A DNA stretch of 64,000 bases, taken from NCBI RefSeq assembly GCF_017163705.1, contig NZ_JAFIWB010000007.1, forward strand, positions 62,001 through 126,000. Direction: 5' to 3'. Position 1 is the stretch's first letter. The number at the start of each line of letters is the position of its first letter. The stretch is from Xanthomonas bonasiae (GTDB lineage: Bacteria; Pseudomonadota; Gammaproteobacteria; Xanthomonadales; Xanthomonadaceae). The notes under the pieces are model-generated. The model did not search any database. It saw only the letters and a program-made list of their open reading frames with translations, and was not told where the DNA came from. A program made the translations under genes and the position numbers. This document shows positions 18,254 to 27,100 of the stretch, in pieces.

Positions 18254-18338
18254 CAGGGAACGGAGACTTGGGGAGGAGTCGCCGTTCCTAGATCTGCTCC
18301 AGGGGATGGGAGGAGATCCGCGACAGGTATTGCGCCTG
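18217..18338 (-). ncRNA. sX13: sX13-like small regulatory RNA with three C-rich loops
   Basis: On the minus strand three consecutive hairpins are visible: 18291-18318, 18257-18288 and 18223-18253. Each has a strong stem and a loop of mostly C (UCCCAUCCCCU, CCUCCCCA, UCCCCCU). The last is followed by U6 at 18222-18217, a Rho-independent terminator. A -10-like TATATC at 18350-18345 sets the 5' end near 18338, giving about 120 nt. Xanthomonas sX13, as I recall it, is about 115 nt, has three C-rich loops that pair with G-rich mRNA leaders, and lies near polA; the gene here is also downstream of polA. The 5' end carries a GACAGG-N7-CCTGTC palindrome that straddles the predicted start. Confidence 0.85.
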
Positions 18339-18859
18339 TCGAGGGATATAAAAACATTTTGCACCTTGCTAGTTCGTGAAGATTTTAGTTAAAAATTCAT
18401 CGAATTAAGGACCGATTCATTCACGAAATCCAGCGCAACGCAGGGTTCCAGAAACAACTGCTTTTTATAGGGTGGATCCGTGCGCAAGAACGCGGCGAAC
18501 GATCGTTTGTGATGCGGAGTGGATCCCGAAACCGTGCGCTGTTCGCCGGTCTGGCGCATGGATGCTCCAAAACCGCTGCGAAACCGTCTGCTTCGCTACG
18601 CGAGCAACGCTGGGAGCAGCGCGTAGACAGTTGCGCTGCGACGCTCCCGGCCGGCCGATCGCCACGCCGCGCGATTTCGAATAAAGGCGTTCAGGCGTGC
18701 CGCAACATCACGAGCGCGGCCTGGCCACCACTCCTGCGCCCGCGAATCGGGCCGCCCACGGCAACGCGCCCCCATCCCCGTTCACCACACCAGGCCCCGG
18801 CCACTGGCCGGCCCGGACTTCCCGTTCCCGATTCTCGACTCCCGATTCCCTGACCCCAA
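18339..18859. other. AT-rich promoter block and non-coding region downstream of polA
   Basis: The stretch 18345-18480 is much more AT-rich than its surroundings and holds the probable sX13 promoter (minus strand -10 TATATC at 18345-18350; no good -35 seen). From 18480 to about 18700 the sequence is ordinary G+C with no convincing gene. At 18825-18856 a run of TCCCGATTC-type units belongs to the same repeat family as 11653-11736. Nothing else was recognised. Confidence 0.5.
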
Positions 18860-21628
18860 CTAATGCGCCTCGTCCCAGTTGTCGCCGACGCCGCTGTCCA
18901 CCACCAGCGGCACCTTCAGCGCGGCGGCGCCGGCCATCAGCCGGGTCACTTCGGGCAGCAGCGTGTCGACGAAGTCGGCATCGGCCTCGAACACCAGTTC
19001 GTCGTGCACCTGCAGGATCATCAGCGCGCGCTCGCGGTGCGGCTCCAGCCAGGCGTCCACGGTGACCATGGCGCGCTTGATGATGTCCGCCGCGGTGCCC
19101 TGCATCGGCGCGTTGATCGCCGCGCGCTCGGCGCCGGCGCGCAGGCCCTGCTGCTTGGCGTTGATGTCGTTCAGGTACAGGCGGCGGCCGAACAGGGTCT
19201 CCACGTAGCCCTGGGTGCGCGCCTGCTCGCGCATGCGCTCCATGAAGTCGCGCACCGCCGGGTAGCGGCTGAAGTACAGCGCCACGTAGTCCTGCGCCTC
19301 GCCGCGGCCGATGCCCAGGTTGCGGGCCAGGCCGAACGCGCTCATGCCGTACATCAGGCCGAAGTTGATCGCCTTGGCGGCGCGGCGCTCGTTGTTGGTG
19401 ACGTCCTCCAGCTTGCGCCCGAACACCTCGGCGGCAGTGGCGCGGTGCACGTCCACGCCGGCGCCGAAGGCGCGCAGCAGGCCCGGGTCCTCGGACAGGT
19501 GGGCCATGATCCGCAGTTCGATCTGCGAGTAGTCGCAGGCGATCAGCTTGCGCCCGGGCGGGGCGACGAAGGCGCGGCGGATGCGGCGGCCGTCGTCGGT
19601 GCGGATCGGGATGTTCTGCAGGTTCGGATCGGCCGAGGACAGCCGTCCAGTGGCGGCGCCGGCCTGGTGGTAGCTGGTGTGCACGCGGCCGGTGTCGGGA
19701 TTGATCATCTCCGGCAGCTTGTCGGTGTAGGTGCTGCGCAGCTTGGCCAGGCCGCGGTATTCCAGGATCACCCGCGGCAGTTCGTGCTGGTCGGCGATCG
19801 CCTCCAGCGCCTCTTCGTTGGTGCTGGGCTGGCCCTTGGGGGTCTTCATCAGCGCCGGCAGTTTCAGTTCGTCGAACAGCACCGCCTGCAGCTGCTTGGG
19901 CGAATCCAGGTTGAAGGTGCGCCCGGCCAGCGCGGTGGCCTTCTGCTGCGCGGCGAGCATGCGCTGGCTCAGGTCCTGGCTCTGCCTGCGCAGTTCGGCC
20001 ATGTCCACACTGACGCCGTTGGCCTCGATCCGTGCCAGCACCGGCACCAGCGGCATCTCGATCTCGCGGTAGACCTTGGCCAGCGCCGGCTCGGCGTCCA
20101 GCTGCGCGGACAGCGCGCGGTGCAGGCGCAGGGTGATGTCGGCGTCCTCGGCGGCGTAGCCGGTGGCGTCGTCGATGGCCACCTGCGAGAACGCGATCTG
20201 CTTGGCGCCCTTGCCGGCCACGTCCTCGTACTTAACCGTGTCGTAGCCCAGGTAGCGCCGCGCCAGCGAATCCATGTCGTGGCGGCTGGCGGTGGAATTG
20301 AGCACGAAGCTCTCCAGCATGGTGTCGTCGGCGTAGCCGCGCACGTCCACGCCGTGGCGGCGCAGCACGTGCAGGTCGTACTTGCCGTGCTGGCCGACCT
20401 TGGGCCTGGCCGGGTCCTCCAGCAGCGGCTTCAGCGCCGCCAGCGCCAGGGTCCGGTCCAGCTGCACCGGCGCGCCGGGGTAGTCGTGGCCCAGCGGCAG
20501 GTAGTCGGCGCGGCCCGGTTCGATCGCGAAGCTGAGCCCGACCAGGTTGGCGCGCATCGCGTCCAGCGCGTCGGTCTCGGTATCGAAGGCGAAGCCGGCG
20601 GCCGCGCGCAGGCGCTGCAGCAGGTGTTCGAACTGCTCCGGGGTCATGATCGCGGCGTATTCGCCCTTGGCGGCCAGCGCCGGGTCCAGGGTGTCGTCGA
20701 TCGGCGCGGCGGCGCGGGCGTAGCCGGCGGCGGTACCGCGCAGGCTGGGGGTCACCTCGGCGGCGCCGGCCGGGGCGGCCACGCCGCCGTCCAGGTCGCG
20801 CAGCGCCTGGGTGAAGCCGTAGCGCTGGTACAGGCCGCGCAGCAGGTCCGGGTCCTGCTCGCGCAGGGCCAGCGTGCGCGGCCCGCCGGGCAGGGCCACG
20901 TCGGTCTTGATCGTGACCAGTTCGCGGTTCAGCGGCAGCCGCGCCAGCGCCGCGCGCAGGTTCTCGCCGATCTTGCCCTTGATCGCGTCGGCATTGGCCA
21001 TCACCCCGTCCAGCGAGCCGTATTCGGCCAGCCACTTGGCCGCGGTCTTGGGGCCGCACTTGTCCACGCCCGGCACGTTGTCGATGGCGTCGCCCATCAG
21101 CGCCAGCAGGTCGACGATCTGGCTCGGCCACACGCCGAACTTCTCCATCACCGCCGCGTCGGAGTCCATGCGGCTGCCGCTCATGGTGTTGACCAGCTGC
21201 ACGCCGGGGCGCACCAGCTGGGCGAAGTCCTTGTCGCCGGTGGAGATGGTCACGTCCAGGCCGTCGCCGGCGCCCTGCAGGGCCAGGGTGCCGATCACGT
21301 CGTCGGCCTCGACCCCGCCCTCGCGCAGGATGGTGATGCCCAGCGCATGCACGATCTGGCACATCGGCTCGACCTGCGCGCGCAGCTCGTCGGGCATCGG
21401 CGGGCGGTTGGCCTTGTACTGCGCGTACAGGTCGTCGCGGAAGGTCTTGCCCGGCGCATCGACCACGAAGGCGACGTACTCGGGGCGCTCCTTCAGCGTG
21501 GCGCGCAGCATGTTGACCACGCCGAACAGCGCGCCGGTGGGCTCGCCGGCGGGGTTGGTCAGCGGGGGAAGCGCGTGGAACGCGCGATACAGGTAACTGG
21601 ACCCGTCGATCAGGACTAATCGGCTCAT
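18860..21628 (-). CDS. polA: DNA polymerase I
   Basis: The 922-residue product is full length with all three domains. The N-terminal 5'-3' exonuclease starts MSRLVLIDGSSYLYRAFHALP and includes GGVEADDVIGTLA. The 3'-5' exonuclease has FDTETDAL with the metal-binding Asp and Glu. The family A polymerase has DYSQIELRIMAHLS (motif A), RRAAKAINFGLMYGMSAFGL (motif B) and LQVHDELVFE (motif C). It fills gaps and removes RNA primers in replication and repair. The upstream side contains large palindromic repeats, and downstream lies the sX13-like RNA gene, like the polA-spf arrangement of enterobacteria. Confidence 0.98.
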   Translation of the reverse strand: MSRLVLIDGSSYLYRAFHALPPLTNPAGEPTGALFGVVNMLRATLKERPEYVAFVVDAPGKTFRDDLYAQYKANRPPMPDELRAQVEPMCQIVHALGITILREGGVEADDVIGTLALQGAGDGLDVTISTGDKDFAQLVRPGVQLVNTMSGSRMDSDAAVMEKFGVWPSQIVDLLALMGDAIDNVPGVDKCGPKTAAKWLAEYGSLDGVMANADAIKGKIGENLRAALARLPLNRELVTIKTDVALPGGPRTLALREQDPDLLRGLYQRYGFTQALRDLDGGVAAPAGAAEVTPSLRGTAAGYARAAAPIDDTLDPALAAKGEYAAIMTPEQFEHLLQRLRAAAGFAFDTETDALDAMRANLVGLSFAIEPGRADYLPLGHDYPGAPVQLDRTLALAALKPLLEDPARPKVGQHGKYDLHVLRRHGVDVRGYADDTMLESFVLNSTASRHDMDSLARRYLGYDTVKYEDVAGKGAKQIAFSQVAIDDATGYAAEDADITLRLHRALSAQLDAEPALAKVYREIEMPLVPVLARIEANGVSVDMAELRRQSQDLSQRMLAAQQKATALAGRTFNLDSPKQLQAVLFDELKLPALMKTPKGQPSTNEEALEAIADQHELPRVILEYRGLAKLRSTYTDKLPEMINPDTGRVHTSYHQAGAATGRLSSADPNLQNIPIRTDDGRRIRRAFVAPPGRKLIACDYSQIELRIMAHLSEDPGLLRAFGAGVDVHRATAAEVFGRKLEDVTNNERRAAKAINFGLMYGMSAFGLARNLGIGRGEAQDYVALYFSRYPAVRDFMERMREQARTQGYVETLFGRRLYLNDINAKQQGLRAGAERAAINAPMQGTAADIIKRAMVTVDAWLEPHRERALMILQVHDELVFEADADFVDTLLPEVTRLMAGAAALKVPLVVDSGVGDNWDEAH

Positions 21629-21671
21629 CGGGCAATTCTACGCTGCACCTGGCTCGGGACCGGGGACCAGA

Positions 21672-22145
21672 GCCCCTCTACCACCGGGAGAGGGGTTGGG
21701 GTGAGGGCAAGGCGCGAAGCGACTCGCTGGGGTTGGGTGCGCGAGGCTTCGCCCGTACCCTCATCCGGCCCTGCGGGCCACCTTCTCCCGATGGGAGAAG
21801 GAACAGCCGCTTAGCCCCTCTCCCGCCGGGAGAGGGGTTGGGGTGAGGGTAAGGCGCGAAACGGCTCGCTGGGGTTGGGTGCGCGAGGCTGCGCCCGTAC
21901 CCTCATCCGCCCCTGCGGGGCACCTTCTCCCGGTGGGAGAAGGGACCGCCGCTAGCCCCTCTCCCGCCGGGAGAGGGGTTGGGGTGAGGGTGCGGCGCGA
22001 AGCGACTCGCTGAGATTGGGTGCGCGAGGCTGCGCCCGTACCCTCATCCGGCCCTGCGGGGCACCTTCCCCCCGAAAAGGGGGCCATGGTCCCGGTGGGA
22101 GAAGGAACAGCCGCCAGCCCATCAAGAGAGGGGTTGGGTGAAGCG
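21672..22145. repeat. Three tandem ~141-bp palindrome-rich repeats plus a fragment
   Basis: Copies lie at 21672-21813 (142 bp), 21814-21954 (141 bp) and 21955-22116 (162 bp, with a short C/G-rich insertion), and a 29-bp start of a fourth at 22117-22145. Each begins GCCCCTCTCCCGCCGGGAG, contains TTGGGTGCGCGAGGCTGCGC, and ends with CCTTCTCCCGGTGGGAGAAGG. CTCTCCC/GGGAGAG and TTCTCCC/GGGAGAA form strong local hairpins, and the GGTGAGGGT and ACCCTCATC parts let each unit fold on itself. They fill the gap between polA and the small lipoprotein gene. Confidence 0.88.
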
Positions 22146-22228
22146 CTACACGCATCCAGCCGTTACGCGCCGAATGCGGCCTCTCGGCGCATAATCCGTG
22201 CGACGACTTCGCCGTGGAGAATGCTGCA

Positions 22229-22516
22229 ATGAAAGCCCTGATGCTGGTTCCACTGTTGCTGCTGGCGGGCTGCGCCTCGACCGGGATCGGCCCCGACGGC
22301 CCGCCGGTGGACGTCCGCGGCGCGGACGTGATCCATCGCACGATGGACAACGGCGACAGCGTGGACGAATACCGGGTCTCCGGCCAGCTGCGCGCGGTCA
22401 AGGTGACCCCGGCCAACGCCCCGGCCTACTACCTCTACGACCAGAACGGCGACGGGCACATGGACGGCAGCAAGGACAATGTGTCGCCGGTGTACTGGAA
22501 GCTGTATAGCTGGTGA
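22229..22516 (+). CDS. Small lipoprotein, DUF2782-like
   Basis: This 95-residue protein has a lipoprotein signal MKALMLVPLLLLAGCAS, with the lipobox cysteine after LLAG. The mature part contains DSVDEYRVSGQLRAVKVTP and YLYDQNGDGHMDG, which looks like the DUF2782 proteins often found beside polA. It is probably anchored in a membrane facing the periplasm. GGAGA at 22216-22220 is correctly spaced for the ATG at 22229; a GTG at 22214 in the same frame is less likely. The gene is divergent from polA across the tandem repeats. Confidence 0.75.
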   Translation: MKALMLVPLLLLAGCASTGIGPDGPPVDVRGADVIHRTMDNGDSVDEYRVSGQLRAVKVTPANAPAYYLYDQNGDGHMDGSKDNVSPVYWKLYSW

Positions 22517-22601
22517 CGCCGGATCGGGAATGCTCGATCCAGCGCCGGCCGCGCACCGCTGCCACAAACGGAAACCTGGCGCGCTTTCGGATGCTCCGCA
22601 C

Positions 22602-22899
22602 GTCGCGACCGAAGTCGCTCCCGCAGTGCGCCCAACCAGCGCGCTGCTGGCCTTTGCGGGAGCGACTTCAATCGCGACGCACGGAGTCGGCAACAACAGC
22701 GGTTTCGGCGCCATGTCGGGGCTGAAGCCCCTCCTGCAGTACACCCGACACGCCGGCCGTTTCCCGTAGGCGCGGTTTCAACCGCGACGAGCGAAGTCGT
22801 CCAGCTATCCGGCTTCGGCAGCAGGCGGGGCTGAAGTCCCCCACAGTGCACCGGCCGGCACGCCGCAAGCCCCTTGTGGGAGCGACTTCAGTCGCGACG
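22602..22899. repeat. Cluster of six degenerate REP-like hairpins
   Basis: Copies lie at about 22602-22626, 22656-22680, 22716-22740, 22766-22790, 22824-22847 and 22874-22899, in mixed orientation. They share the frame GGAGCGACTTCAGTCGCGAC or its complement, and each can form a hairpin. They fill the gap of about 480 bp between the small lipoprotein gene and the end of tssA. No gene is seen here. The copies differ from each other by several bases, so they look old. Confidence 0.82.
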
Positions 22900-22994
22900 C
22901 ACGGCGCCTGAAACGCCCCCGACTTCGGCGGTGCCGGGCCGAAGCTGCCTGCACCGGGGGAACGCCGGCACCGCAGCCGGCGGCACGCGCCGGC

Positions 22995-24044
22995 TCAGGC
23001 GTCCTCGTCGCGGACGCCGGCCACGTGCTGCAGTTCGCTGACCCCGGCCGGGGCCAGTTCCTTGAGCAGGTCCAGGAAGTTGCGCCCGACCAGGCGCTGC
23101 GCGCGGCGCAGCAGCAGCGGCACCGGGCTGGAGGGTTCGTGGCTGGCGTAGTAGGCGCAGATCTCGTCGAGCCGGCGCATCACGTCGTCGGGACTGGCGA
23201 TGCGGGCATTGCCGCCGGCTCCGGCGGGTGCGGCAGTGCCGCCCTGGCCGTCGGCCGGCGCCTCGCCCGCCGCGTCGCCCTCGGCTGCGCCGCCGTTGCG
23301 CGCGGTCCATTGCGGCAGCAGGAAGCGCTCCAGGTCGCGCAGGTCGCCGAGCAGCGGCTTGAGGTCCGGCGCGGCGCTGCCGATGCGTTCGGCGAACAGC
23401 GCGTCCACCTCGCGCGCCAGCTGCTGCGCACGCTGCACCGCGGCCACGGTCTCGCCCAGCGCTTCCAGCGGGCAGTCCAGGCAGCAGGCCTCGATCTCGG
23501 TCAGCGACGGCACGCTGTCGCCGGCATTGGCCGGCTTCACGCTGCCGTTGGCCACGCGCAGGTCGCGCAGGCTGAAGCGGCCCAGCCGCGGCGATTGCAC
23601 GAAGGCGGTGCTGCGCAGCGCGCCGAGCAGGCCCAGCGGATCGCCCAGCGCGACCACCGCGTTGACCCGCGCGGTCGGGTCGTCGTCGTCCTCGGCGTCC
23701 AGCTGCGGGTGCACGCTGTCCCAGCGCTGCGCCAGCAGCGCGTGCACCAGGGCCAGGCCGTCGGCCCAGCCGGGCAGGCCGCGCAGGCGCAGCCAGGCCG
23801 CGCTCAGGTGGATCGCCACGCGCAGGTCGTGGCTGCGGCGGAACAGCGTCAGCGCCAGCGTCTGCACCTTGTCCCAGTCCGGCTCCTCGGCGGCGATCAC
23901 GCTGTCGCCGACCGCGCGCTCGGCCTTGTTCGCCGCGGCGCGGTCCAGCGCCAGGAAGTCGGGGTCGTATTCCAGGTCCGGGCCGGACGCCGCGTCGTCG
24001 GCGATCGGCGCCAGCAGCGTCTCGAGGGTCTGTTCGGTGCTCAT
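22995..24044 (-). CDS. tssA: T6SS cap/initiation protein TssA
   Basis: The product has 349 residues. The N-terminal ImpA_N domain is recognisable: LLAPIADDAASGPDLEYDP, then EPDWDKVQTLALTLFRRSHDLRVAIHLSAAWLRLRGLPG. A middle linker rich in Gly/Ala (about 255-285) leads to a short helical C-terminal part (NFLDLLKELAP). TssA helps assemble the baseplate and sheath. The ATG at 24044 has GGAG upstream. It is the last T6SS gene of the minus-strand series and follows tpsA by 80 bp, so it may depend on read-through across the long tpsA gene. Confidence 0.9.
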   Translation of the reverse strand: MSTEQTLETLLAPIADDAASGPDLEYDPDFLALDRAAANKAERAVGDSVIAAEEPDWDKVQTLALTLFRRSHDLRVAIHLSAAWLRLRGLPGWADGLALVHALLAQRWDSVHPQLDAEDDDDPTARVNAVVALGDPLGLLGALRSTAFVQSPRLGRFSLRDLRVANGSVKPANAGDSVPSLTEIEACCLDCPLEALGETVAAVQRAQQLAREVDALFAERIGSAAPDLKPLLGDLRDLERFLLPQWTARNGGAAEGDAAGEAPADGQGGTAAPAGAGGNARIASPDDVMRRLDEICAYYASHEPSSPVPLLLRRAQRLVGRNFLDLLKELAPAGVSELQHVAGVRDEDA

Positions 24045-24124
24045 GCGCAATCACTCCGGGGCGGATGCGGCCGGCGTGGCGAGGGCACACGCCGGCAGGG
24101 AAACGGGACGGCGGCGCGGTGCGC

Positions 24125-27100
24125 TCATTCCTGCGTGCATTGCGCATCCGGATCGTCGGCGTCGCAGGCCGGCTGCTGGTCGGCCGGCAGGCGCAGGCCC
24201 GGCTTGACCAGGCCGAACGCGCGGTAGTTGGCGTTGGCCGCGCTCAGGTCCACGTAGGCGATGGTGCGGTTGCTGGAACTCTGCGCGCGGCTGGCGAACG
24301 CCGAGGTCGGTACGTTGATGCCCGACTCGCCAACCACGCCGAGCAGGCTGCCGTCGGCGGCGAGCGCGTAGAAGTACGCCGGCGGCAGGCCGATCGCCGC
24401 CACGGTCTGGTTGCGCACGCCCAGCACGTAGATCGGATTGGCGGCGGTGCCGATGCGGCCGCTGGCCGAGAAGGTGCCGGCGCCGTCGTACAGCCAGGTG
24501 GTATCGGCCTGCAGCAGGTCGCCGAGCACCGCCAGGTACAGCGCCGAGGTGCCGGCATTGACGGTGTAGGCGCTGCCGTTGAGCGCGGACAGGGTCAGGC
24601 TCTGGCCATTGGTCAGGCTGAAGCCGCCGGGCGAGGAAAAATCGCCCAGGGTGCCGATGCGGTTGTCGATCGCCGCACCGGCGGCGCCCAGCCGGGTGCT
24701 GCCGCCGACGCTGCCGCTCAGCGTGTCGGCGCTGATGCGGCCGCCGCCGGTTTCGCTCAGGTCGCCGCCGGCCTGCAGCCAGACGCTCTGGCCGCTGAGC
24801 GCGCTGCCGATCGCCAGATCGCCGCCCGCATCCAGGCGCAGCGCACCGGCGACCGCGACCGGACCGGTCACGCTCAGGTCGCCCAGCGTGCGCAGGCTCA
24901 GTTGGGTTGCGTCGAAGGCGCCGAGCGCGGCGATGGCGTTGGCGCCGGTCAGGCTGGTGGCGCCGCCGGAACTGCCGCTCAGCGACGCGGCACTGAGCGT
25001 GCCGGCGGTCTGCGCGATCGCGCCGCCGCTGTGCAATTGCAGGCTGCCGCCGCTGCTCACGTCGTGGCCCAGGCCCAGGTCGCCACCGGCGCTCAAGCCG
25101 ATGCTGCTGCCGCGCAACGCGCCGGCCGTGCGCAGCGCGCCGGCCGCGCTCAGCGCCAGGCTGCCGCTGGCCTGCGCCGCCACCGTCAAATCGTTGCGAT
25201 CGGCGATGGCGATGTCGCCGCCGCTGGCCTGCACTGTGCCCTGGAAATCGTTGCCGGTATCGGTCAGCGCGATCGCGCCGCTGCCGGCATCCAGGGTGGT
25301 GGCGCCGGCGACGGTCAGCGCGCCGCGCTGGCCGATGCCGCCGCCGCTCGCCGCCGGCGTGGCGGCGCTGGCGGTGACGATGCTGGAGGTGGTGCCGCCG
25401 CCAGCGTCGCTGCGTGCGACCAGATCGCCGCCGATGCGGCCCTGGCCCAGCGACAAGGCGCCGCCGCTGGTCACGTTCAGCGCGGCGACCGCCACGCTGC
25501 CCAGCGCCAGTGCGTTGCGGTCGCGCAGGGTAACGGCGCCGCCGGCGAGGTTCACCTCGCCCTGGAAGTCGTTGCCGGCCGTGTCCAACGCGATCGCGCC
25601 GCCGCCGCTGTCGATCGTGGTGCTGCCGCCCACCTGCAGCGCGCCGCGCTGGGTCACTGCGCCGCCGCCGCTGGCGGCGACCAGGTCGCCGGCGATGCTG
25701 CCTTCGCCCAGGTTCAGTGCGCCTTGGCTGCCGACGTCCAGCGCGCCCAGCGACAGCGTCCCCAGGGACAACGCGTTGACGTCGCGGATGCGCGCGGCAC
25801 CGCCGCTGAGCGCTAGCAGGCCCTGGAAGTCGTTGCCGGCGTTGTCGAGCGCGATGGCGCCGCTGCCGGTAGCGATCGCGGTATCGCCGGTCACGATCAA
25901 TGCGCCGTTCTGGCTCAGCGCACCGGTGGTGGCGAGCTGCAACGCGGTGGCGGTGGAGGCGCCCAGGGTCAGCGCGTCGAGCGCGTCGATGCGGACGGCG
26001 CCACCGTCGAATGCCAGCGTGCCGGCGAAGCGGTTGGCCTGGTCCAGCGTGATCGCGCCGCTGCCGGCCGCCAGGCGGGTGGCGCCGCCGATGTCGAGCG
26101 CGCCGCTCTGGCCGATCGCGGCGTTGCCGCTGTCGGCCTGCAGGGCGCCGCGTACGCTGCCGCTGCCGAGGTTCAGCGCGCCGCCGCTGCTCACCGCCAG
26201 GCTGTCGACCGACAGCGTGCCCAACGTCAGCGCGCCGCTGTCATGCAGTTGCACCGCGCCGCCGGCGATGTCGACGCTGCCGGCGAAATGGTTGCCGGCA
26301 CCGGTCAGGGCGATGCTGCCGCTGCCGGTGGACAGGGTGCTGCTGCCGCCGACGGTCAGCGCACCGCCCGACTGCACGATGGCCGCGTTGTCCGTGCTCA
26401 GCTGCAGGGTGCCGGTCGCGGCGACGTCGTCGGCCAGGCTCAGGCCGCTGCCACCGCCGAGGGTCAGGTTGTGGCCGCTCAGCGCGCCGCCCAGATGCAG
26501 GGTGCCGTGGCGGGCGATCAGGCTCAGATCGCCGCTGCCGGTGTCGATCGCGCCGCCCGGCAGGTCGAGCGAACCGTCGGCGAGCAGCGACAGCGCGGCG
26601 TTGTTGCCGTTGTGGACGGCGGCGATGCTCAGGTCGTTGCGGTCGGCGAGCTGGATGCCGCTGCCGCTGAGATCGACCGCGCCGACGAAGTCGTTGCCGG
26701 CGTTGGCGAGCACGATCGACCCGCTGCCGGCATCGAGCGTGCTGGTGCCGGCGACCGTGAGCGGGCTGCTGGCGGATTGGATGATGGCGCCGCCGTTGCT
26801 GGTCGCGGTCAGCGCGCCGTTGATCGTGCCGCTGCCCAGATTCAGCGCGCCGCTGCTGGTCGCGGTGAGGTTGCCGGTGGTCAGCGTGCCCAGGGTCAGC
26901 GCGTTGCTGTCGGTGATCGCGCTGCTGCCGCCGGTCAAGCTGACCGCCTGGCCGAAGTCGTTGCCGGCAGTGGCCAGCGTGATCGATCCGCTACCGGCGT
27001 CGAGGTTGCTGCTGCCGGTGACGGCCAATGCGTTGATGGTGGACTGGGTGATCGCGCCACCGTTGCTGGTCGCGGTCAATGCGCCATTGACCGTGCCGCT

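Noticed and set aside
18058-18357. Small ORF starting MFLYPSTGAIP across the sX13 region
   Set aside because: It reads through three strong hairpins and a terminator and is Pro-rich without a ribosome site. The RNA interpretation explains the sequence better.
24125-24300. Possible CdiA-type toxin end on TpsA
   Set aside because: The C-terminus is short, has no VENN-like or known toxin motif, and the next gene is tssA, not an immunity gene.
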